NCBI RefSeq assembly: GCF_006980705.1
Contig: NZ_SBHO01000003.1
Span: 62,001 to 126,000 of the forward strand
Origin: Tepidiphilus olei
GTDB taxonomy: Bacteria > Pseudomonadota > Gammaproteobacteria > Burkholderiales > Rhodocyclaceae
Reading direction: 5' to 3'
Length of the DNA: 64,000 nt
The position numbers and the translations under genes were made by a program. The notes under the pieces were generated by a model that was given only the letters and a program-made list of their open reading frames with translations, had not been told where the DNA came from and made no database searches. Positions 1-9,072 of the stretch are shown one piece after another (the stretch's first letter is position 1; every line of letters starts with the position of its first letter).

Positions 1-177
1 CTGCTGCAGGCGGAATTGGCCGAGGCGCTCAAGCGCAACAAGCTCGCCGCCCTCACCGAACACGCTCCGGCCCGGATCGCCTCGGCCAACATCGGCTGCA
101 TCACCCATCTGGCGCACGGCGCGAGCGTGCCGGTGTGCCATTGGATCGAGCTCATCGACGAGGCGTTGAGGGCATGA
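1..177 (+). CDS. glcF: Glycolate oxidase iron-sulfur subunit GlcF, C-terminal end (partial)
   Basis: The window opens inside a gene; only the last 58 codons are visible, ending in TGA at 175-177. The tail contains [10 protein letters not shown] followed by [10 protein letters not shown], the usual C-terminus of GlcF, the cysteine-rich iron-sulfur subunit of glycolate dehydrogenase, which passes electrons from glycolate oxidation toward the quinone pool. The iron-sulfur domains lie before base 1, so the call rests on the tail only. The stop overlaps the dapF start (ATGA), which suggests translational coupling. Confidence 0.72.
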   Translation: MLQAELAEALKRNKLAALTEHAPARIASANIGCITHLAHGASVPVCHWIELIDEALRA

Positions 178-1031
178 ACCTTCTCCATTTCACCAAGATG
201 CACGGCCTGGGCAACGATTTCGTCGTGATCGACGCGATTCGCCAGCGCTTCACGCCTACGCCGGAACTAGTACGCTGGCTTGCCGACCGCCATTTCGGCA
301 TCGGCTGCGACCAGCTCCTGCTGGTGGAGGCGCCCACCCGCCCCGACGCCGATTTCCGCTACCGCATCTTCAACGCCGACGGCGGCGAGGTGGCGCAGTG
401 CGGCAACGGTGCGCGCTGTTTCGCCCGCTTCGTGGTGGAGAAAGGGCTCACCACCAAGCAGCGCCTGCGCGTGGAGACGGCGAGCGGCGTGATCGAACCC
501 GAGCTGCGCGAGGAAGGGGAGGTGGCCGTCGACATGGGCGTGCCGGTGCTCGAACCCGCGCGCATCCCCTTCGTCAGCGACACCGATGCAGTGGTGCAGA
601 CGCTCGAAGTCGACGGCAGGCCGGTGGAACTCACGGCAGTCTCCATGGGCAATCCCCACGCGGTGCTGGTGGTGCAGGACGCCGATCGGGCGCCGGTGGC
701 CGAGCTCGGTCCACGAATCGAGCGTCATCCCCGTTTTCCCGAACGCGTCAACGTCGGCTTCATGCAGGTGCTCGCGCCCGACGCGATCCGGCTGCGCGTA
801 TTCGAGCGCGGGGCGGGTGAGACGCTCGCCTGCGGCACGGGTGCCTGCGCCGCGGTGGTGGCCGGTACCCTGCGCGGGCTGCTGTGCCCGCCGGTGACGG
901 TACACACGCGCGGCGGGCGGCTGCGCATCGAATGGGCCGGGCCGGGTCGGCCCGTGATCATGATCGGCCCGGCGCGCACCGTGTTCGAAGGAGTGATCGA
1001 CCTCGACCAACCCTGGGAGCTACCGCGATGA
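174..1031 (+). CDS. dapF: Diaminopimelate epimerase
   Basis: This 285-residue enzyme interconverts LL- and meso-diaminopimelate, the last branch step to lysine and peptidoglycan cross-link precursor, in the cytoplasm. The two catalytic cysteines are visible in QCGNGARC (Cys76) and LACGTGACA (Cys220), and the N-terminal [10 protein letters not shown] motif is typical. I chose ATG at 174 because [16 protein letters not shown] is the family N-terminus; the in-frame upstream ATG at 135 lies inside glcF. The stop overlaps the next gene by ATGA, so dapF, DUF484 and xerC form a tightly packed transcription unit, as in many proteobacteria. Confidence 0.97.
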   Translation: MNLLHFTKMHGLGNDFVVIDAIRQRFTPTPELVRWLADRHFGIGCDQLLLVEAPTRPDADFRYRIFNADGGEVAQCGNGARCFARFVVEKGLTTKQRLRVETASGVIEPELREEGEVAVDMGVPVLEPARIPFVSDTDAVVQTLEVDGRPVELTAVSMGNPHAVLVVQDADRAPVAELGPRIERHPRFPERVNVGFMQVLAPDAIRLRVFERGAGETLACGTGACAAVVAGTLRGLLCPPVTVHTRGGRLRIEWAGPGRPVIMIGPARTVFEGVIDLDQPWELPR

Positions 1032-1660
1032 GCTGCTCGCACGACGACGTTCGCCATTATCTGCAGGAACATCCGGACTTCTTCCTGCGCGAGCCGGCGC
1101 TGGCGGCCTCCTTGGCCCTGCCGTCCGAAGGGCCGGGGGGGACGGTGTCGCTCGCCCAGCATCAGGCGAGCCTGCTGCGCGGCCAACTCCAGGCGATGGA
1201 AGAGAAATTCGCCCAGCTCTTGCAGATCGGGCGGCAGAACGACCAGCTCGCCGAGCGGATGCATCGCCTCGCGCTCGCCCTCATCGGGGCGGAGACGCGG
1301 CCGCAGGTGCGCCAGATCCTCACGCGCACTCTCACCGAAGAGTTCGCCGTGCCGACGGTGCGCCTGGGCCTTCCCGGCTGGCTCGCGGCGGAATTGCCCG
1401 AGACGCTCGCGGCGTTCGCCCGCACGCTCTCCGAGGTATACGTGGGGTCGCCGCCCCATCCGGCGCTCGCCGCCTGGCTCGGTACCGACGTCGCCTCCTG
1501 CGCCGTGCTGCCGCTGCCCGTGCCCGAAGAAGGCGTAGGGCTGCTGGTGCTCGGCAGCCCCGAGCCGCAGCGCTTCTATCCGGCGATGGGAACCGTCTTC
1601 CTGCGGCGTATCGGCGAGCTCGCCTCGGCGGCGCTCGCCCGCTGCCGCGAGGTGGTGTGA
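1028..1660 (+). CDS. DUF484 family protein
   Basis: The 210-residue product matches the DUF484 family, a GAF-like cytosolic protein that almost always sits between dapF and xerC and has no settled biochemical role. It starts with the characteristic [17 protein letters not shown], followed by a helical segment (about residues 40-85) rich in Gln and Leu that could coil, then a GAF-like alpha/beta domain. The start ATG overlaps the dapF stop and the stop overlaps the GTG start of xerC, both by four bases. Position supports a link with XerC or the cell cycle, but that is inference from conservation of order only. Confidence 0.9.
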   Translation: MSCSHDDVRHYLQEHPDFFLREPALAASLALPSEGPGGTVSLAQHQASLLRGQLQAMEEKFAQLLQIGRQNDQLAERMHRLALALIGAETRPQVRQILTRTLTEEFAVPTVRLGLPGWLAAELPETLAAFARTLSEVYVGSPPHPALAAWLGTDVASCAVLPLPVPEEGVGLLVLGSPEPQRFYPAMGTVFLRRIGELASAALARCREVV

Positions 1661-2562
1661 GCCCCGTGGACGAATCCAGGCTGCCCGAGGCGCTCGAGCG
1701 CTACCTCGCCGTGCTCGCTGCCGAGCGGCGTAGCGCCACGGCCACGTTGCGCGCCTACCGGCTGGAGCTCGCGGCGCTTTCCGCGGCAACGGGCGGTGAG
1801 CCGCTGCGCGCCGACGCGGCTGCCTTGCGCGCGGCGCTCGCCCGGGCCCACGGGCAGGGTCTGGCGCCGCGCTCGCTCGCCCGGCGCCTCTCATGCTGGC
1901 GTGGGTTCTACCGCTGGGCGCTGCGCCAGGGCTGGGTGGCGGTCAATCCCGCCGAGGGGCTGCGCGCGCCGCGCGCGCCGCGCCTCCTGCCCAAGGCGTT
2001 GGGCGTAGACGAGACCCAGCGGGTGCTCGATGCCACGCCCGAGGCGGAGCTGGAGGTGCGGGATCGCGCCATGGCCGAGCTCCTCTATGCCACGGGATTG
2101 CGGGTGGCCGAGCTCGTTTCGCTCGACCTCGATCCCGCCTGCCTCGATCTCGACCAGGGCTGGGTGAGCGTGACCGGCAAGCGCGGCAAACGCCGGACCG
2201 TGCCGCTGGGGCGCACGGCCATCGCGGCGATTCGCCAGTGGCTTTCCGTGCGCGCCGGGTTGGCGGCGCCGGGCGAGAAAGCGCTCTTCGTGAGCCGCGA
2301 GGGCAGGCGCCTCTCGCCGCAAGGGGTGGGGAGCCGCCTGGTGCGCTGGGGGCGCAAGCACGGCGTGGAGGGGAATCTCCATCCGCACCGGCTGCGCCAC
2401 AGTTTCGCGAGCCACCTGCTGCAATCCTCGGGTGACCTGCGCGCGGTGCAGGAGCTCCTGGGGCACGCCTCGATCGCCAGCACCCAGGTCTACACTCGAC
2501 TCGATTTCCAACATCTGGCACACATCTACGACGCGGCCCATCCGCGGGCCAAACGCAAATAG
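1657..2562 (+). CDS. xerC: Tyrosine recombinase XerC
   Basis: XerC is one of the two tyrosine recombinases that resolve chromosome dimers at dif, together with XerD and FtsK. The 301-residue protein has the N-terminal SAM-like core-binding domain (about residues 10-100) and a C-terminal catalytic domain. The catalytic set is complete: Arg149 (ATGLRVAEL), Lys175 (TGKRGKRR), His244 and Arg247 (HPHRLRHSF), His270 (LLGHAS) and nucleophile Tyr279 (STQVYTRL). Translation starts at GTG 1657, overlapping the DUF484 stop. XerC rather than XerD follows from the dapF-DUF484 context. Confidence 0.95.
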   Translation: MSPVDESRLPEALERYLAVLAAERRSATATLRAYRLELAALSAATGGEPLRADAAALRAALARAHGQGLAPRSLARRLSCWRGFYRWALRQGWVAVNPAEGLRAPRAPRLLPKALGVDETQRVLDATPEAELEVRDRAMAELLYATGLRVAELVSLDLDPACLDLDQGWVSVTGKRGKRRTVPLGRTAIAAIRQWLSVRAGLAAPGEKALFVSREGRRLSPQGVGSRLVRWGRKHGVEGNLHPHRLRHSFASHLLQSSGDLRAVQELLGHASIASTQVYTRLDFQHLAHIYDAAHPRAKRK

Positions 2563-2576
2563 ACTGGACTCTGCCC

Positions 2577-3767
2577 ATGGCGACCTTGATCCTCAAACCC
2601 GGGCGGGAGCGCTCGCTCATGCGGCGCCATCCCTGGATTTTCGACAGCAGCGTCGAGCGCATCGACGGACCGGTGAAAAACGGCGACACCGTGCTCGTGG
2701 CGCGGCACGACGGCACGCCGCTCGCGCGCGCCGGGGTGTCGCTCGCCTCGCGCATCCGCGCGCGGGTGTGGCACTTCGCGCCGGATTCGCCCGTCGACCA
2801 TGCGTTCTTCCGCCGCCGCATCGCGCAGGCGATCGCCCGGCGTCTGGCGCATCCCCAGTTGCGCGGACAGCAGGGACTGCGGCTCGTGCACGGCGAGGCC
2901 GACGGTTTGCCCGGCGTCATCGTCGATCGCTTCGGCGCGGTGGCGGTGCTGCAGCTCACCTTTGCCGGCGCCGAGCGCTGGCGGGAGGCCATCGTCGATG
3001 CCCTCCGGCGCGCCTTGCCGGAGCTGGAAGCACTCTACGAGCGCTCGGATTCCGGGGTGCGCCGGCTCGAAGGGCTGGAGCCGCGCACGGGTCTCGTCTT
3101 CGGAACCTTGCCCGAGACGGTGGTGATCGAAGAGTACGGCGTGCGTCTGCTCGTCGACGTGGTGCAGGGGCACAAGACGGGGTTCTACCTCGACCAGCGC
3201 GAGAACCGGCGGCTCGCCGGGCAGCTCGCCGACGGGGCGCGGGTGCTCAACGCCTTTTGCTATAGCGGCGGATTTTCGCTCCACGCGCTCGCGGGCGGCG
3301 CGCGCGAGGTCTGCTCGATCGACTCGAGCGGCCCGGCGCTGGAACTCGCACGGCGCAACCTCGCCCTCGATCCCGCGCTACCGGCGGATCGGGCGCGCTG
3401 GTTCGAGGCCGACGTCTTCACCCTGCTGCGCGAGTGGGAGCGCGACGGCGAGCGCTTCGACCTCGTCATCCTCGATCCGCCCAAGTTCGCCCCCTCGGCG
3501 GCCCACGTGCCGCAGGCGCGGCGGGCGTATCGCGACGTCAACCTCCATGGCATGCGCCTGGTCGCCTCCGGCGGGCTTCTGATGACGTTTTCCTGCTCCG
3601 GCGGCATCGGCACGGAGGAATTCCGCGAGATCGTCGCCGACTGCGCCGCCAAGAACGGGCGCGACGCGCAGGTGCTCGCCCGCCTGCAAGCCGGGCCGGA
3701 TCATCCCGTGGGGCTGGCGGTGCCCGAGAGCGAATATCTCAAAGGGCTGCTCGTGCGACTGGAATGA
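2577..3767 (+). CDS. rlmI: 23S rRNA m5C1962 methyltransferase RlmI-like
   Basis: A 396-residue SAM-dependent RNA methyltransferase. An N-terminal PUA domain (MATLILKPGRERSLMRRHPWIF onward, about residues 1-75) precedes an EEHEE linker and a Rossmann methyltransferase domain. SAM-binding and catalytic motifs are visible: HKTGFYLDQRENRR, NAFCYSGGFSLHAL, ILDPPKFAPS and the late FSCSG with the probable catalytic cysteine. Members modify C1962 of 23S rRNA. It starts 14 bases after xerC and is probably read through from it. Exact target specificity is inferred from family membership. Confidence 0.9.
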   Translation: MATLILKPGRERSLMRRHPWIFDSSVERIDGPVKNGDTVLVARHDGTPLARAGVSLASRIRARVWHFAPDSPVDHAFFRRRIAQAIARRLAHPQLRGQQGLRLVHGEADGLPGVIVDRFGAVAVLQLTFAGAERWREAIVDALRRALPELEALYERSDSGVRRLEGLEPRTGLVFGTLPETVVIEEYGVRLLVDVVQGHKTGFYLDQRENRRLAGQLADGARVLNAFCYSGGFSLHALAGGAREVCSIDSSGPALELARRNLALDPALPADRARWFEADVFTLLREWERDGERFDLVILDPPKFAPSAAHVPQARRAYRDVNLHGMRLVASGGLLMTFSCSGGIGTEEFREIVADCAAKNGRDAQVLARLQAGPDHPVGLAVPESEYLKGLLVRLE

Positions 3768-3899
3768 ATCCGGTCGGGGGCGAGGTCGAAGATTTTTTCG
3801 TTCGATCAACCCCTTGCATTCGTTTCGTGGTACCATCCCGCGCTCTTTCGGCGACCTCGGCGTCGAGGTCGGGTCCTTTCGTCCATGGAGGGTTCGATC

Positions 3900-5006
3900 A
3901 TGTCGGAGATGGGTTCTGGGGTCCGTCTGCAGCCGGCGGCGCTGCAATTCCCGGTGTTGTGGTATTTCGACGAGGCGCTGTTTCGCCGCGAGCTGGAGAT
4001 CTTCTTCCGCCAGGGGCCGGGTTATGTCGGGCACGAGGCGATGGTGCCGGAGCCCGGCTCCTACCGCTCGCTCGAGTGGTTCGACCACGCCAAGGCGCTG
4101 GTGCGCGACGCCCAGGGGCCAGCGCTGCTGTCCAACGTCTGCCGCCACCGGCAAGCCATCATGCTGCAGGGAGAGGGGAAGACCGAGCACGTCGTCTGCC
4201 CCTTGCACCGCTGGACCTACGATCTCACGGGGCGGCTGGTGGGTGCGCCGCATTTCTCCGAGACGCCCTGCCTCAACCTGCAGCGCGAGGCGCTCGAATC
4301 GTGGAACGGGCTCCTCTTTCGCGGGCCGCGTTCGGCGGCGGCCGATCTCGCCGGCATGGAGCTCGCCCGCTGGTTCGACTTCTCCGGCTACAAACTCGAC
4401 CGGGTCGTGCGCCACGACTGCCACTACAACTGGAAGACCTTCGTCGAGGTGTATCTCGAGGATTACCACGTCGTGCCCTTCCATCCGGGGCTGGGCAATT
4501 TCGTCGATTGCAGCGCACTCGAGTGGCAGTTCGGCGAATGGTACTCGGTGCAGCGCGTGGGCATCACGGCGCTCGACAAGCCGGGCACGCCGGTCTATGC
4601 GCGCTGGCACAAGGCGGTACTGGATTATCATCAAGGGAAACTGCCCGAGCACGGCGCGATCTGGATGCTGTACTATCCCAACGTGATGGTGGAGTGGTAT
4701 CCCAATACCTTGGTGGTGAGCACCCTGTGGCCGGTGTCGGTGAGCGAGACGATCAACGTGGTGGAATTCTATTATCCCGAAGAGATCGTCGAGTTCGAGC
4801 GCGACTACGTCGAGGCGCAGCAGGCGGCCTACATGGAGACGGCGATCGAGGACGACGAGATCGCCGAGCGCATGGACCGCGGCCGCAAGGCGCTCCTGGC
4901 CGAGGGTAGGGACGAGGTCGGGCCTTATCAGGAGCCGTTCGAAGTGGGGATGCCGCATTTCCACGCGTTCTATCGCCGGCTGATGGGGCTGGAGGGCGGC
5001 TGCTGA
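3900..5006 (+). CDS. Rieske-type ring-hydroxylating oxygenase alpha subunit
   Basis: The 368-residue protein carries a Rieske 2Fe-2S domain with Cys81-x-His83 and Cys100-x2-His103 (CRHRQ and CPLHRW) and a C-terminal catalytic domain with the mononuclear-iron pattern NWKTFVEVYLEDYHVVPFHP (His190, His195). Such proteins hydroxylate aromatic or quaternary-amine substrates, but no reductase, ferredoxin or beta subunit lies nearby, so the substrate is unknown. I chose ATG 3900 because GGAGGG stands ten bases upstream; an in-frame ATG at 3885 covers that ribosome site. The 132-base leader contains an inverted repeat, GACCTCGGCGTCGAGGTC, and a terminator follows the gene. Confidence 0.88.
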   Translation: MSEMGSGVRLQPAALQFPVLWYFDEALFRRELEIFFRQGPGYVGHEAMVPEPGSYRSLEWFDHAKALVRDAQGPALLSNVCRHRQAIMLQGEGKTEHVVCPLHRWTYDLTGRLVGAPHFSETPCLNLQREALESWNGLLFRGPRSAAADLAGMELARWFDFSGYKLDRVVRHDCHYNWKTFVEVYLEDYHVVPFHPGLGNFVDCSALEWQFGEWYSVQRVGITALDKPGTPVYARWHKAVLDYHQGKLPEHGAIWMLYYPNVMVEWYPNTLVVSTLWPVSVSETINVVEFYYPEEIVEFERDYVEAQQAAYMETAIEDDEIAERMDRGRKALLAEGRDEVGPYQEPFEVGMPHFHAFYRRLMGLEGGC

Positions 5007-5032
5007 GGAAGTGCCGCGACCCGTTTCCCTCG

Positions 5033-5055
5033 AGGCGCCTGCGGGCGCCTTTTTC
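5033..5055 (+). terminator. Rho-independent terminator after the Rieske gene
   Basis: AGGCGC (5033-5038) pairs with GCGCCT (5045-5050) around a six-base loop and is followed by a run of T. It lies between two convergent genes and would stop transcription of the oxygenase before mltA. Confidence 0.75.
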
Positions 5056-6265
5056 ATTGCCTGGCTGCGGGTGGGTCGGCATCGGCCGGCCACAGCAGCC
5101 ACAGGGCGACTTCGTCGCGCCGCCGCCCGGCGCGCTCGCCGGCTTCCTGGCCGCTGCCTTCATAGACGTCCACACGCAACGGTCCTTGGATGGCGCCTCC
5201 CGTGTCCTGCGCCAGCATCAGCCGGGACAAGGGGTGCCTGCCCGAGACCACGGCATAGAGCGGCGCACCCAAGGGCAGGAGCGCCGGATCGACCGCGAGG
5301 CTGCGCTGCGGCGTGAGCGGTACGCCCAGGGTGCCGATGGGGCCGGGGCCGTCGGGGGGCAATTCGCGGAAGAAGACATAGGCCGGATTGGCGTCGAGTA
5401 GCGCCTGACGCTGCTCGGGGTGGCGTTCGAGCCAGCGCCGGATGCCCTGCGTCGAGGCTTCTGGCAGAGTGAGTTCGCCGGCGTCGATGAGCAGACGCCC
5501 GATGGAACGGTAAGGGTGTCCGTTGTGATCGGCATAGCCGATGCGCACGGTCGAACCGTCGGTCAGACGCAGCAGGCCGGAGCCTTGGATCTGCAGGAAA
5601 AAGAAATCGAGCTCGTCGGCCGCCCAGAAGAGTATCGGGGCGGGCAGCCTCTCGCCCAGGGCACGGATCTCGGCGCGGCTGTAATAGGGGACGAGCCGAT
5701 TGCCTTCCAGCCGGCCCTTGAGGCGTAGGTGCTTCGTCGCGGGCACGATTTCACCCAGATCCACGGTGACGAGATCGGCAGGCGGCCCGAGGATGGGGGT
5801 ACGATGACGGGCATCCGGTGTGCGGCTCGCGGCGATCAGCGGCTCGTAATAGCCGGTGGCGAGCCCCGTGTCGCGGGTGCCGCCATCGGGTAGCACTGCC
5901 ACGAGCTGCCAGGGGCGCAGGCGTCGTTCGAGGAATCGGCGCAGCACCGCGTCCTCGCGCGGCTGTTCGCGTGCCTCGCGGCAGACGGCCTGCCAGGCGG
6001 GTTCGATCGCCTCGAGGCGGGGGCAACCGGCGAGGAAAGCCTCCCACGCCTCGCTGGGGCGATCCTCGTGCCAGCCCGGCAGATCGCTCCAAGCGCGAGC
6101 CTCGGCGCGTAGAGCGGGCGCTGGCGCGCGTGGGGGAGCGGGTTGGGTCGTAGCCGGCGGGCAGACACAGGGTTCGGGCGGTGTGGGGGATTCCTGCCTG
6201 GTACAGGCGGCGAGGGAGAGCAGGAGTGCGAGCAGCAGGCAGGGGCGTGTGGCCAGTGGCGTCAT
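5054..6265 (-). CDS. mltA: Membrane-bound lytic murein transglycosylase A (lipoprotein)
   Basis: MltA cleaves the glycan strands of peptidoglycan from the outer-membrane inner face, giving 1,6-anhydro muropeptides. The product has a lipoprotein signal ending in LSLAAC, a proline-rich linker, then the MltA domain (GYYEPLIAASR, FFFLQIQGSGLLRL) and the C-terminal 3D domain with the catalytic aspartate in AQDTGGAIQGP. I start at 6265 so that the signal peptide begins MTPLATRP; an upstream in-frame ATG at 6310 would add 15 arginine-rich residues. About 403 residues, normal for the family. The 237 bases between this start and the next gene (+) hold the divergent promoters, including a perfect 14-bp palindrome CCGAGTATACTCGG near 6293-6306. 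Confidence 0.9.
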   Translation of the reverse strand: MTPLATRPCLLLALLLSLAACTRQESPTPPEPCVCPPATTQPAPPRAPAPALRAEARAWSDLPGWHEDRPSEAWEAFLAGCPRLEAIEPAWQAVCREAREQPREDAVLRRFLERRLRPWQLVAVLPDGGTRDTGLATGYYEPLIAASRTPDARHRTPILGPPADLVTVDLGEIVPATKHLRLKGRLEGNRLVPYYSRAEIRALGERLPAPILFWAADELDFFFLQIQGSGLLRLTDGSTVRIGYADHNGHPYRSIGRLLIDAGELTLPEASTQGIRRWLERHPEQRQALLDANPAYVFFRELPPDGPGPIGTLGVPLTPQRSLAVDPALLPLGAPLYAVVSGRHPLSRLMLAQDTGGAIQGPLRVDVYEGSGQEAGERAGRRRDEVALWLLWPADADPPAARQ

Positions 6266-6502
6266 GGGCGATCGGGCGCGAGAGGTCGTGCGCCGAGTAT
6301 ACTCGGACACCGCGTAACCGTGGCGAGCGGGGGCTGGACCAGGCGCCCGGAGTGCGCAATGCCAGACCCATCAACCGGATAGGCGAGCATCCGGGCCTCG
6401 TGCACTGCCGCCATGCCGTCGCCGCGCAGTAGGTCATTCGCAGCGCCTACTCGTCGATCATGGTGACCTGCCCGATGGCAGAATCTTTGGGGGAGGGGGA
6501 CG

Positions 6503-7093
6503 ATGCATCAGCCGAGCAGGAAAATTGTGCCGCCGTTGGTGCTGGCTTGGGTGTTGGCCTTGGTTCTGACGGGGTGGATCGAGGCGCACGCGGGGGATGA
6601 ACCGTGGTCCGATCTGGACGAGGGCAGGCGCGACGGTATGGACGTCGGTCGCGTGGATTTTGCCCGCTTGCCGTTCGATCGGGCGATCGCGCTGGTGTAT
6701 GGGACGGGCTCGCGGACGATCGTTTCGTTCGTAGATCCCAACTGCAGCTACTGCAAGGAATCGATGCGCGAACTCGATGCGCTCGGGGACGTAACGGTCT
6801 ACGTCTTTCTCTACCCCATTCTGGGCGAGGATTCACGAGAAAAATCCGAACGGATCTGGTGCGCGCCGGATCGGGCGCGGGCATGGCGGGCGTGGATGCT
6901 CGAAGGCCGGTTGCCTGCCCCGGCGGCTTGCGATGCGAGTGCGATCGAAGAAAACCTCCGCCTGGGGCGAGAACTGGGGATCTCTTGGGTGCCGACGATC
7001 ATTTTGCCCTCGGGAAAGCGCATTTCGGGGTTGATCCGTGCCGACGATCTCGGCGATCTGTTGAGCGGGGAAGCATCGGGGCTTCGTCGTTGA
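6503..7093 (+). CDS. Secreted thioredoxin-fold protein, DsbC/DsbG-like
   Basis: A 196-residue exported protein: an N-terminal hydrophobic signal (residues about 10-30, ending near AHAG) and a thioredoxin-fold domain with the redox pair CSYC in FVDPNCSYCKES and the cis-proline loop in WVPTIILPSGK. This matches the DsbC/DsbG disulfide isomerase group. The usual N-terminal dimerisation domain is reduced to about 40 residues, so it may be monomeric. A ribosome site (GGGGGAGGGGGACG) precedes the ATG. No DsbD-type reductase lies nearby. Its substrate is unknown. Confidence 0.8.
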   Translation: MHQPSRKIVPPLVLAWVLALVLTGWIEAHAGDEPWSDLDEGRRDGMDVGRVDFARLPFDRAIALVYGTGSRTIVSFVDPNCSYCKESMRELDALGDVTVYVFLYPILGEDSREKSERIWCAPDRARAWRAWMLEGRLPAPAACDASAIEENLRLGRELGISWVPTIILPSGKRISGLIRADDLGDLLSGEASGLRR

Positions 7094-7217
7094 CGACACC
7101 CTGAGCTCCGGGTGTGGGGTTCCATGAGCGTGCGCGACGGCTTTCGCGGCGCCCTCGAGACACGACGCGGGTATACTCGGGGCCCTTGGTCGCGATGCTC
7201 GCTGGAGTGGGGAGACG

Positions 7218-8117
7218 ATGGAAACGATGAACGTGCAAGGACTGGTGGCCGCGATCGAGCGCCTGGCCTCGGTGTTGGAGGCTCGGGCGGCCAGTCAGGA
7301 AACGGCGCGGGTGTGCTGGCCGGAAGAAGAGGGTTTGGCCTACTGGTATCGGCGGGTGGGCGGGCGCAGCATGTTGCAGCCGGTGCGGCGGCCGCATCGT
7401 TTGCGCCTCGACGATCTCAAGGACATCGAGCCGCAGAAAGTGCGCGTGGTGCGCAATACCGAGCAGTTCCTCGCCGGACGCCCGGCGAACAACGTGCTGC
7501 TTACGGGGGCGCGGGGCACGGGGAAGTCTTCCCTGGTGAAGGCGCTGCTCACCGAGTACGCCGATCGGGGGCTGCGACTGGTGGAAATGGAAAAGAGCGA
7601 TCTGGTCGATCTGCCCGACGTGCTCGCCTGCCTCGAGACGCGGCCCGAGCGCTTCATCGTCTTCATCGACGATCTCTCGTTCGAGGAGGGCGAGCCGGCC
7701 TATAAGATGCTCAAGAGCGTGCTCGACGGTTCGGTGTGGGCGCAGCCGGACAACGTGCTCCTCTACGCGACCTCCAACCGGCGGCATCTGATGCCGGAGT
7801 TCTTCCACGAGAACGAGGGGACGCGCCACGTCGGCGAGGAGGTACATCCGGCCGAGGCGGTGGAGGAAAAAATCTCGCTCTCCGAGCGTTTCGGCCTGTG
7901 GGTGTCGTTCTACCCCTTTTCGCAGGAGGAATATCTCACCATCGTCGCGCATTGGCTGCGTTCGTTCGGCGTCGGTGAGGCCGAGATCGAGGCGGCGCGC
8001 GCCGAGGCGTTGCAATGGGCGATCGAGCGCGGCTCGCGTTCCGGCCGGGTGGCCTGGCAGTTCGCGCGAGATTGGGCGGGGCGACATGGCTTGCCGCGCA
8101 AGGAGCCTCGAGGGTGA
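7218..8117 (+). CDS. DUF815 family P-loop ATPase
   Basis: A 299-residue cytosolic AAA-type protein of the DUF815 family. The Walker A motif GARGTGKSS lies near residue 96 and the Walker B region is FIVFIDDLSFEEGEP; YATSNRRHLMPEF resembles a sensor-1 segment. Family members are widespread in proteobacteria but lack an assigned biochemical role. GGAGTGGGGAG sits just upstream of the ATG and a TATACT hexamer lies near 7172. The stop overlaps the GTG of the following Nudix/ThiE gene, so the two are probably co-translated. Confidence 0.88.
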   Translation: METMNVQGLVAAIERLASVLEARAASQETARVCWPEEEGLAYWYRRVGGRSMLQPVRRPHRLRLDDLKDIEPQKVRVVRNTEQFLAGRPANNVLLTGARGTGKSSLVKALLTEYADRGLRLVEMEKSDLVDLPDVLACLETRPERFIVFIDDLSFEEGEPAYKMLKSVLDGSVWAQPDNVLLYATSNRRHLMPEFFHENEGTRHVGEEVHPAEAVEEKISLSERFGLWVSFYPFSQEEYLTIVAHWLRSFGVGEAEIEAARAEALQWAIERGSRSGRVAWQFARDWAGRHGLPRKEPRG

Positions 8118-9064
8118 AACGCGTGGAAGTGGCCGCGGCGGTGCTGCGGCGCGACGACGGCGCCGTGCTGCTGGGGCAACGGGCAGAGGGAACGTTCTGC
8201 CCCGGCTACTGGGAATTTCCCGGCGGCAAGGTGGAGCCGGGCGAGACGCCGGCGCAGGCGCTGGTGCGGGAGTTGGCCGAAGAGCTGGAGATCGCCGTGG
8301 CGCCCGAAGACGTGCTGCCGTGGGTGGTGCGCGAGCATGCCTATGCGCACGCGCACGTGCGGCTGCATTTCTTTCGCATCGTGCGCTGGTCGGGCGAGCC
8401 TCGGGCGCGGATCCATGCGGCGCTCGCCTGGGCGCGGCCGCCGGCGATGACGGTCGCGCCCCTGTTGCCCGCCAACGGTCCGGTGTGGAAGTTCCTCGCC
8501 CTGCCGGAGCGGATGTTGGTGAGCGGCGTGGCGGCGATGCTCGAAGCGGGGGAGCCGCTCGCCGGGGCGCTCGAACGGCAGGAAGAGGCGCTCGTGCGTG
8601 CACGTGCCCTGGGGTCGGTGCTCGTGCAGGTGCGCGAGCCGGCGGCGCTCGCCGAAGTTCTGGTACGACGGCTGCGTCCCCATCTGGGGCCGGAAGATCT
8701 CCTGGTGCTCAATGGCGAGGTCGATGCCGCCCGGGCGCTGGGCACGGGGTTGCATCTGTCGCAGCGGCGCTTGGAATCGCTTTTCCGGCGACCCGATCTG
8801 CCCTGGGTCGGAGCCTCCGTGCATGAGGCGTCCGCCTTGCGTCGCGCCGAGGCTTTGGCGCTGGATTATGCGGTCTTGGGGCCGGTACGACCGACCCGCT
8901 CGCATCCGGGCACGGCGGCGCTCGGTTGGCAGGGGTTCGAGGAAATCGCGCGCGGTGCGGCGATCCCGGTCTATGCCATCGGCGGGTTGGGACCGGCGGA
9001 TCTGGAGGATGCGCGCCGTGCCGGCGCGCACGGCGTGGCGGGGATCCGTGCCTGGTGGAGCTAG
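8114..9064 (+). CDS. Nudix hydrolase (MutT) fused to a ThiE/TenI-like domain
   Basis: This 316-residue protein has an N-terminal Nudix domain with the box GGKVEPGETPAQALVREL followed by AEEL, typical of MutT enzymes that hydrolyse 8-oxo-dGTP. From about residue 140 it has a thiamine-phosphate-synthase-like TIM barrel (GLHLSQRR, YAVLGPVRPTRSHPG, PVYAIGGLGPADL). Such fusions are known in beta- and gammaproteobacteria. The barrel lacks part of the ThiE catalytic signature, so thiamine synthesis is doubtful. GTG 8114 overlaps the DUF815 stop. Confidence 0.9.
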   Translation: MKRVEVAAAVLRRDDGAVLLGQRAEGTFCPGYWEFPGGKVEPGETPAQALVRELAEELEIAVAPEDVLPWVVREHAYAHAHVRLHFFRIVRWSGEPRARIHAALAWARPPAMTVAPLLPANGPVWKFLALPERMLVSGVAAMLEAGEPLAGALERQEEALVRARALGSVLVQVREPAALAEVLVRRLRPHLGPEDLLVLNGEVDAARALGTGLHLSQRRLESLFRRPDLPWVGASVHEASALRRAEALALDYAVLGPVRPTRSHPGTAALGWQGFEEIARGAAIPVYAIGGLGPADLEDARRAGAHGVAGIRAWWS

Positions 9065-9072
9065 CTAGCCGT

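Noticed and set aside
3434..4909. A 491-codon frame crossing rlmI and the Rieske gene
   Set aside because: It overlaps two well supported genes in another frame and is low-complexity Arg/Ala sequence.
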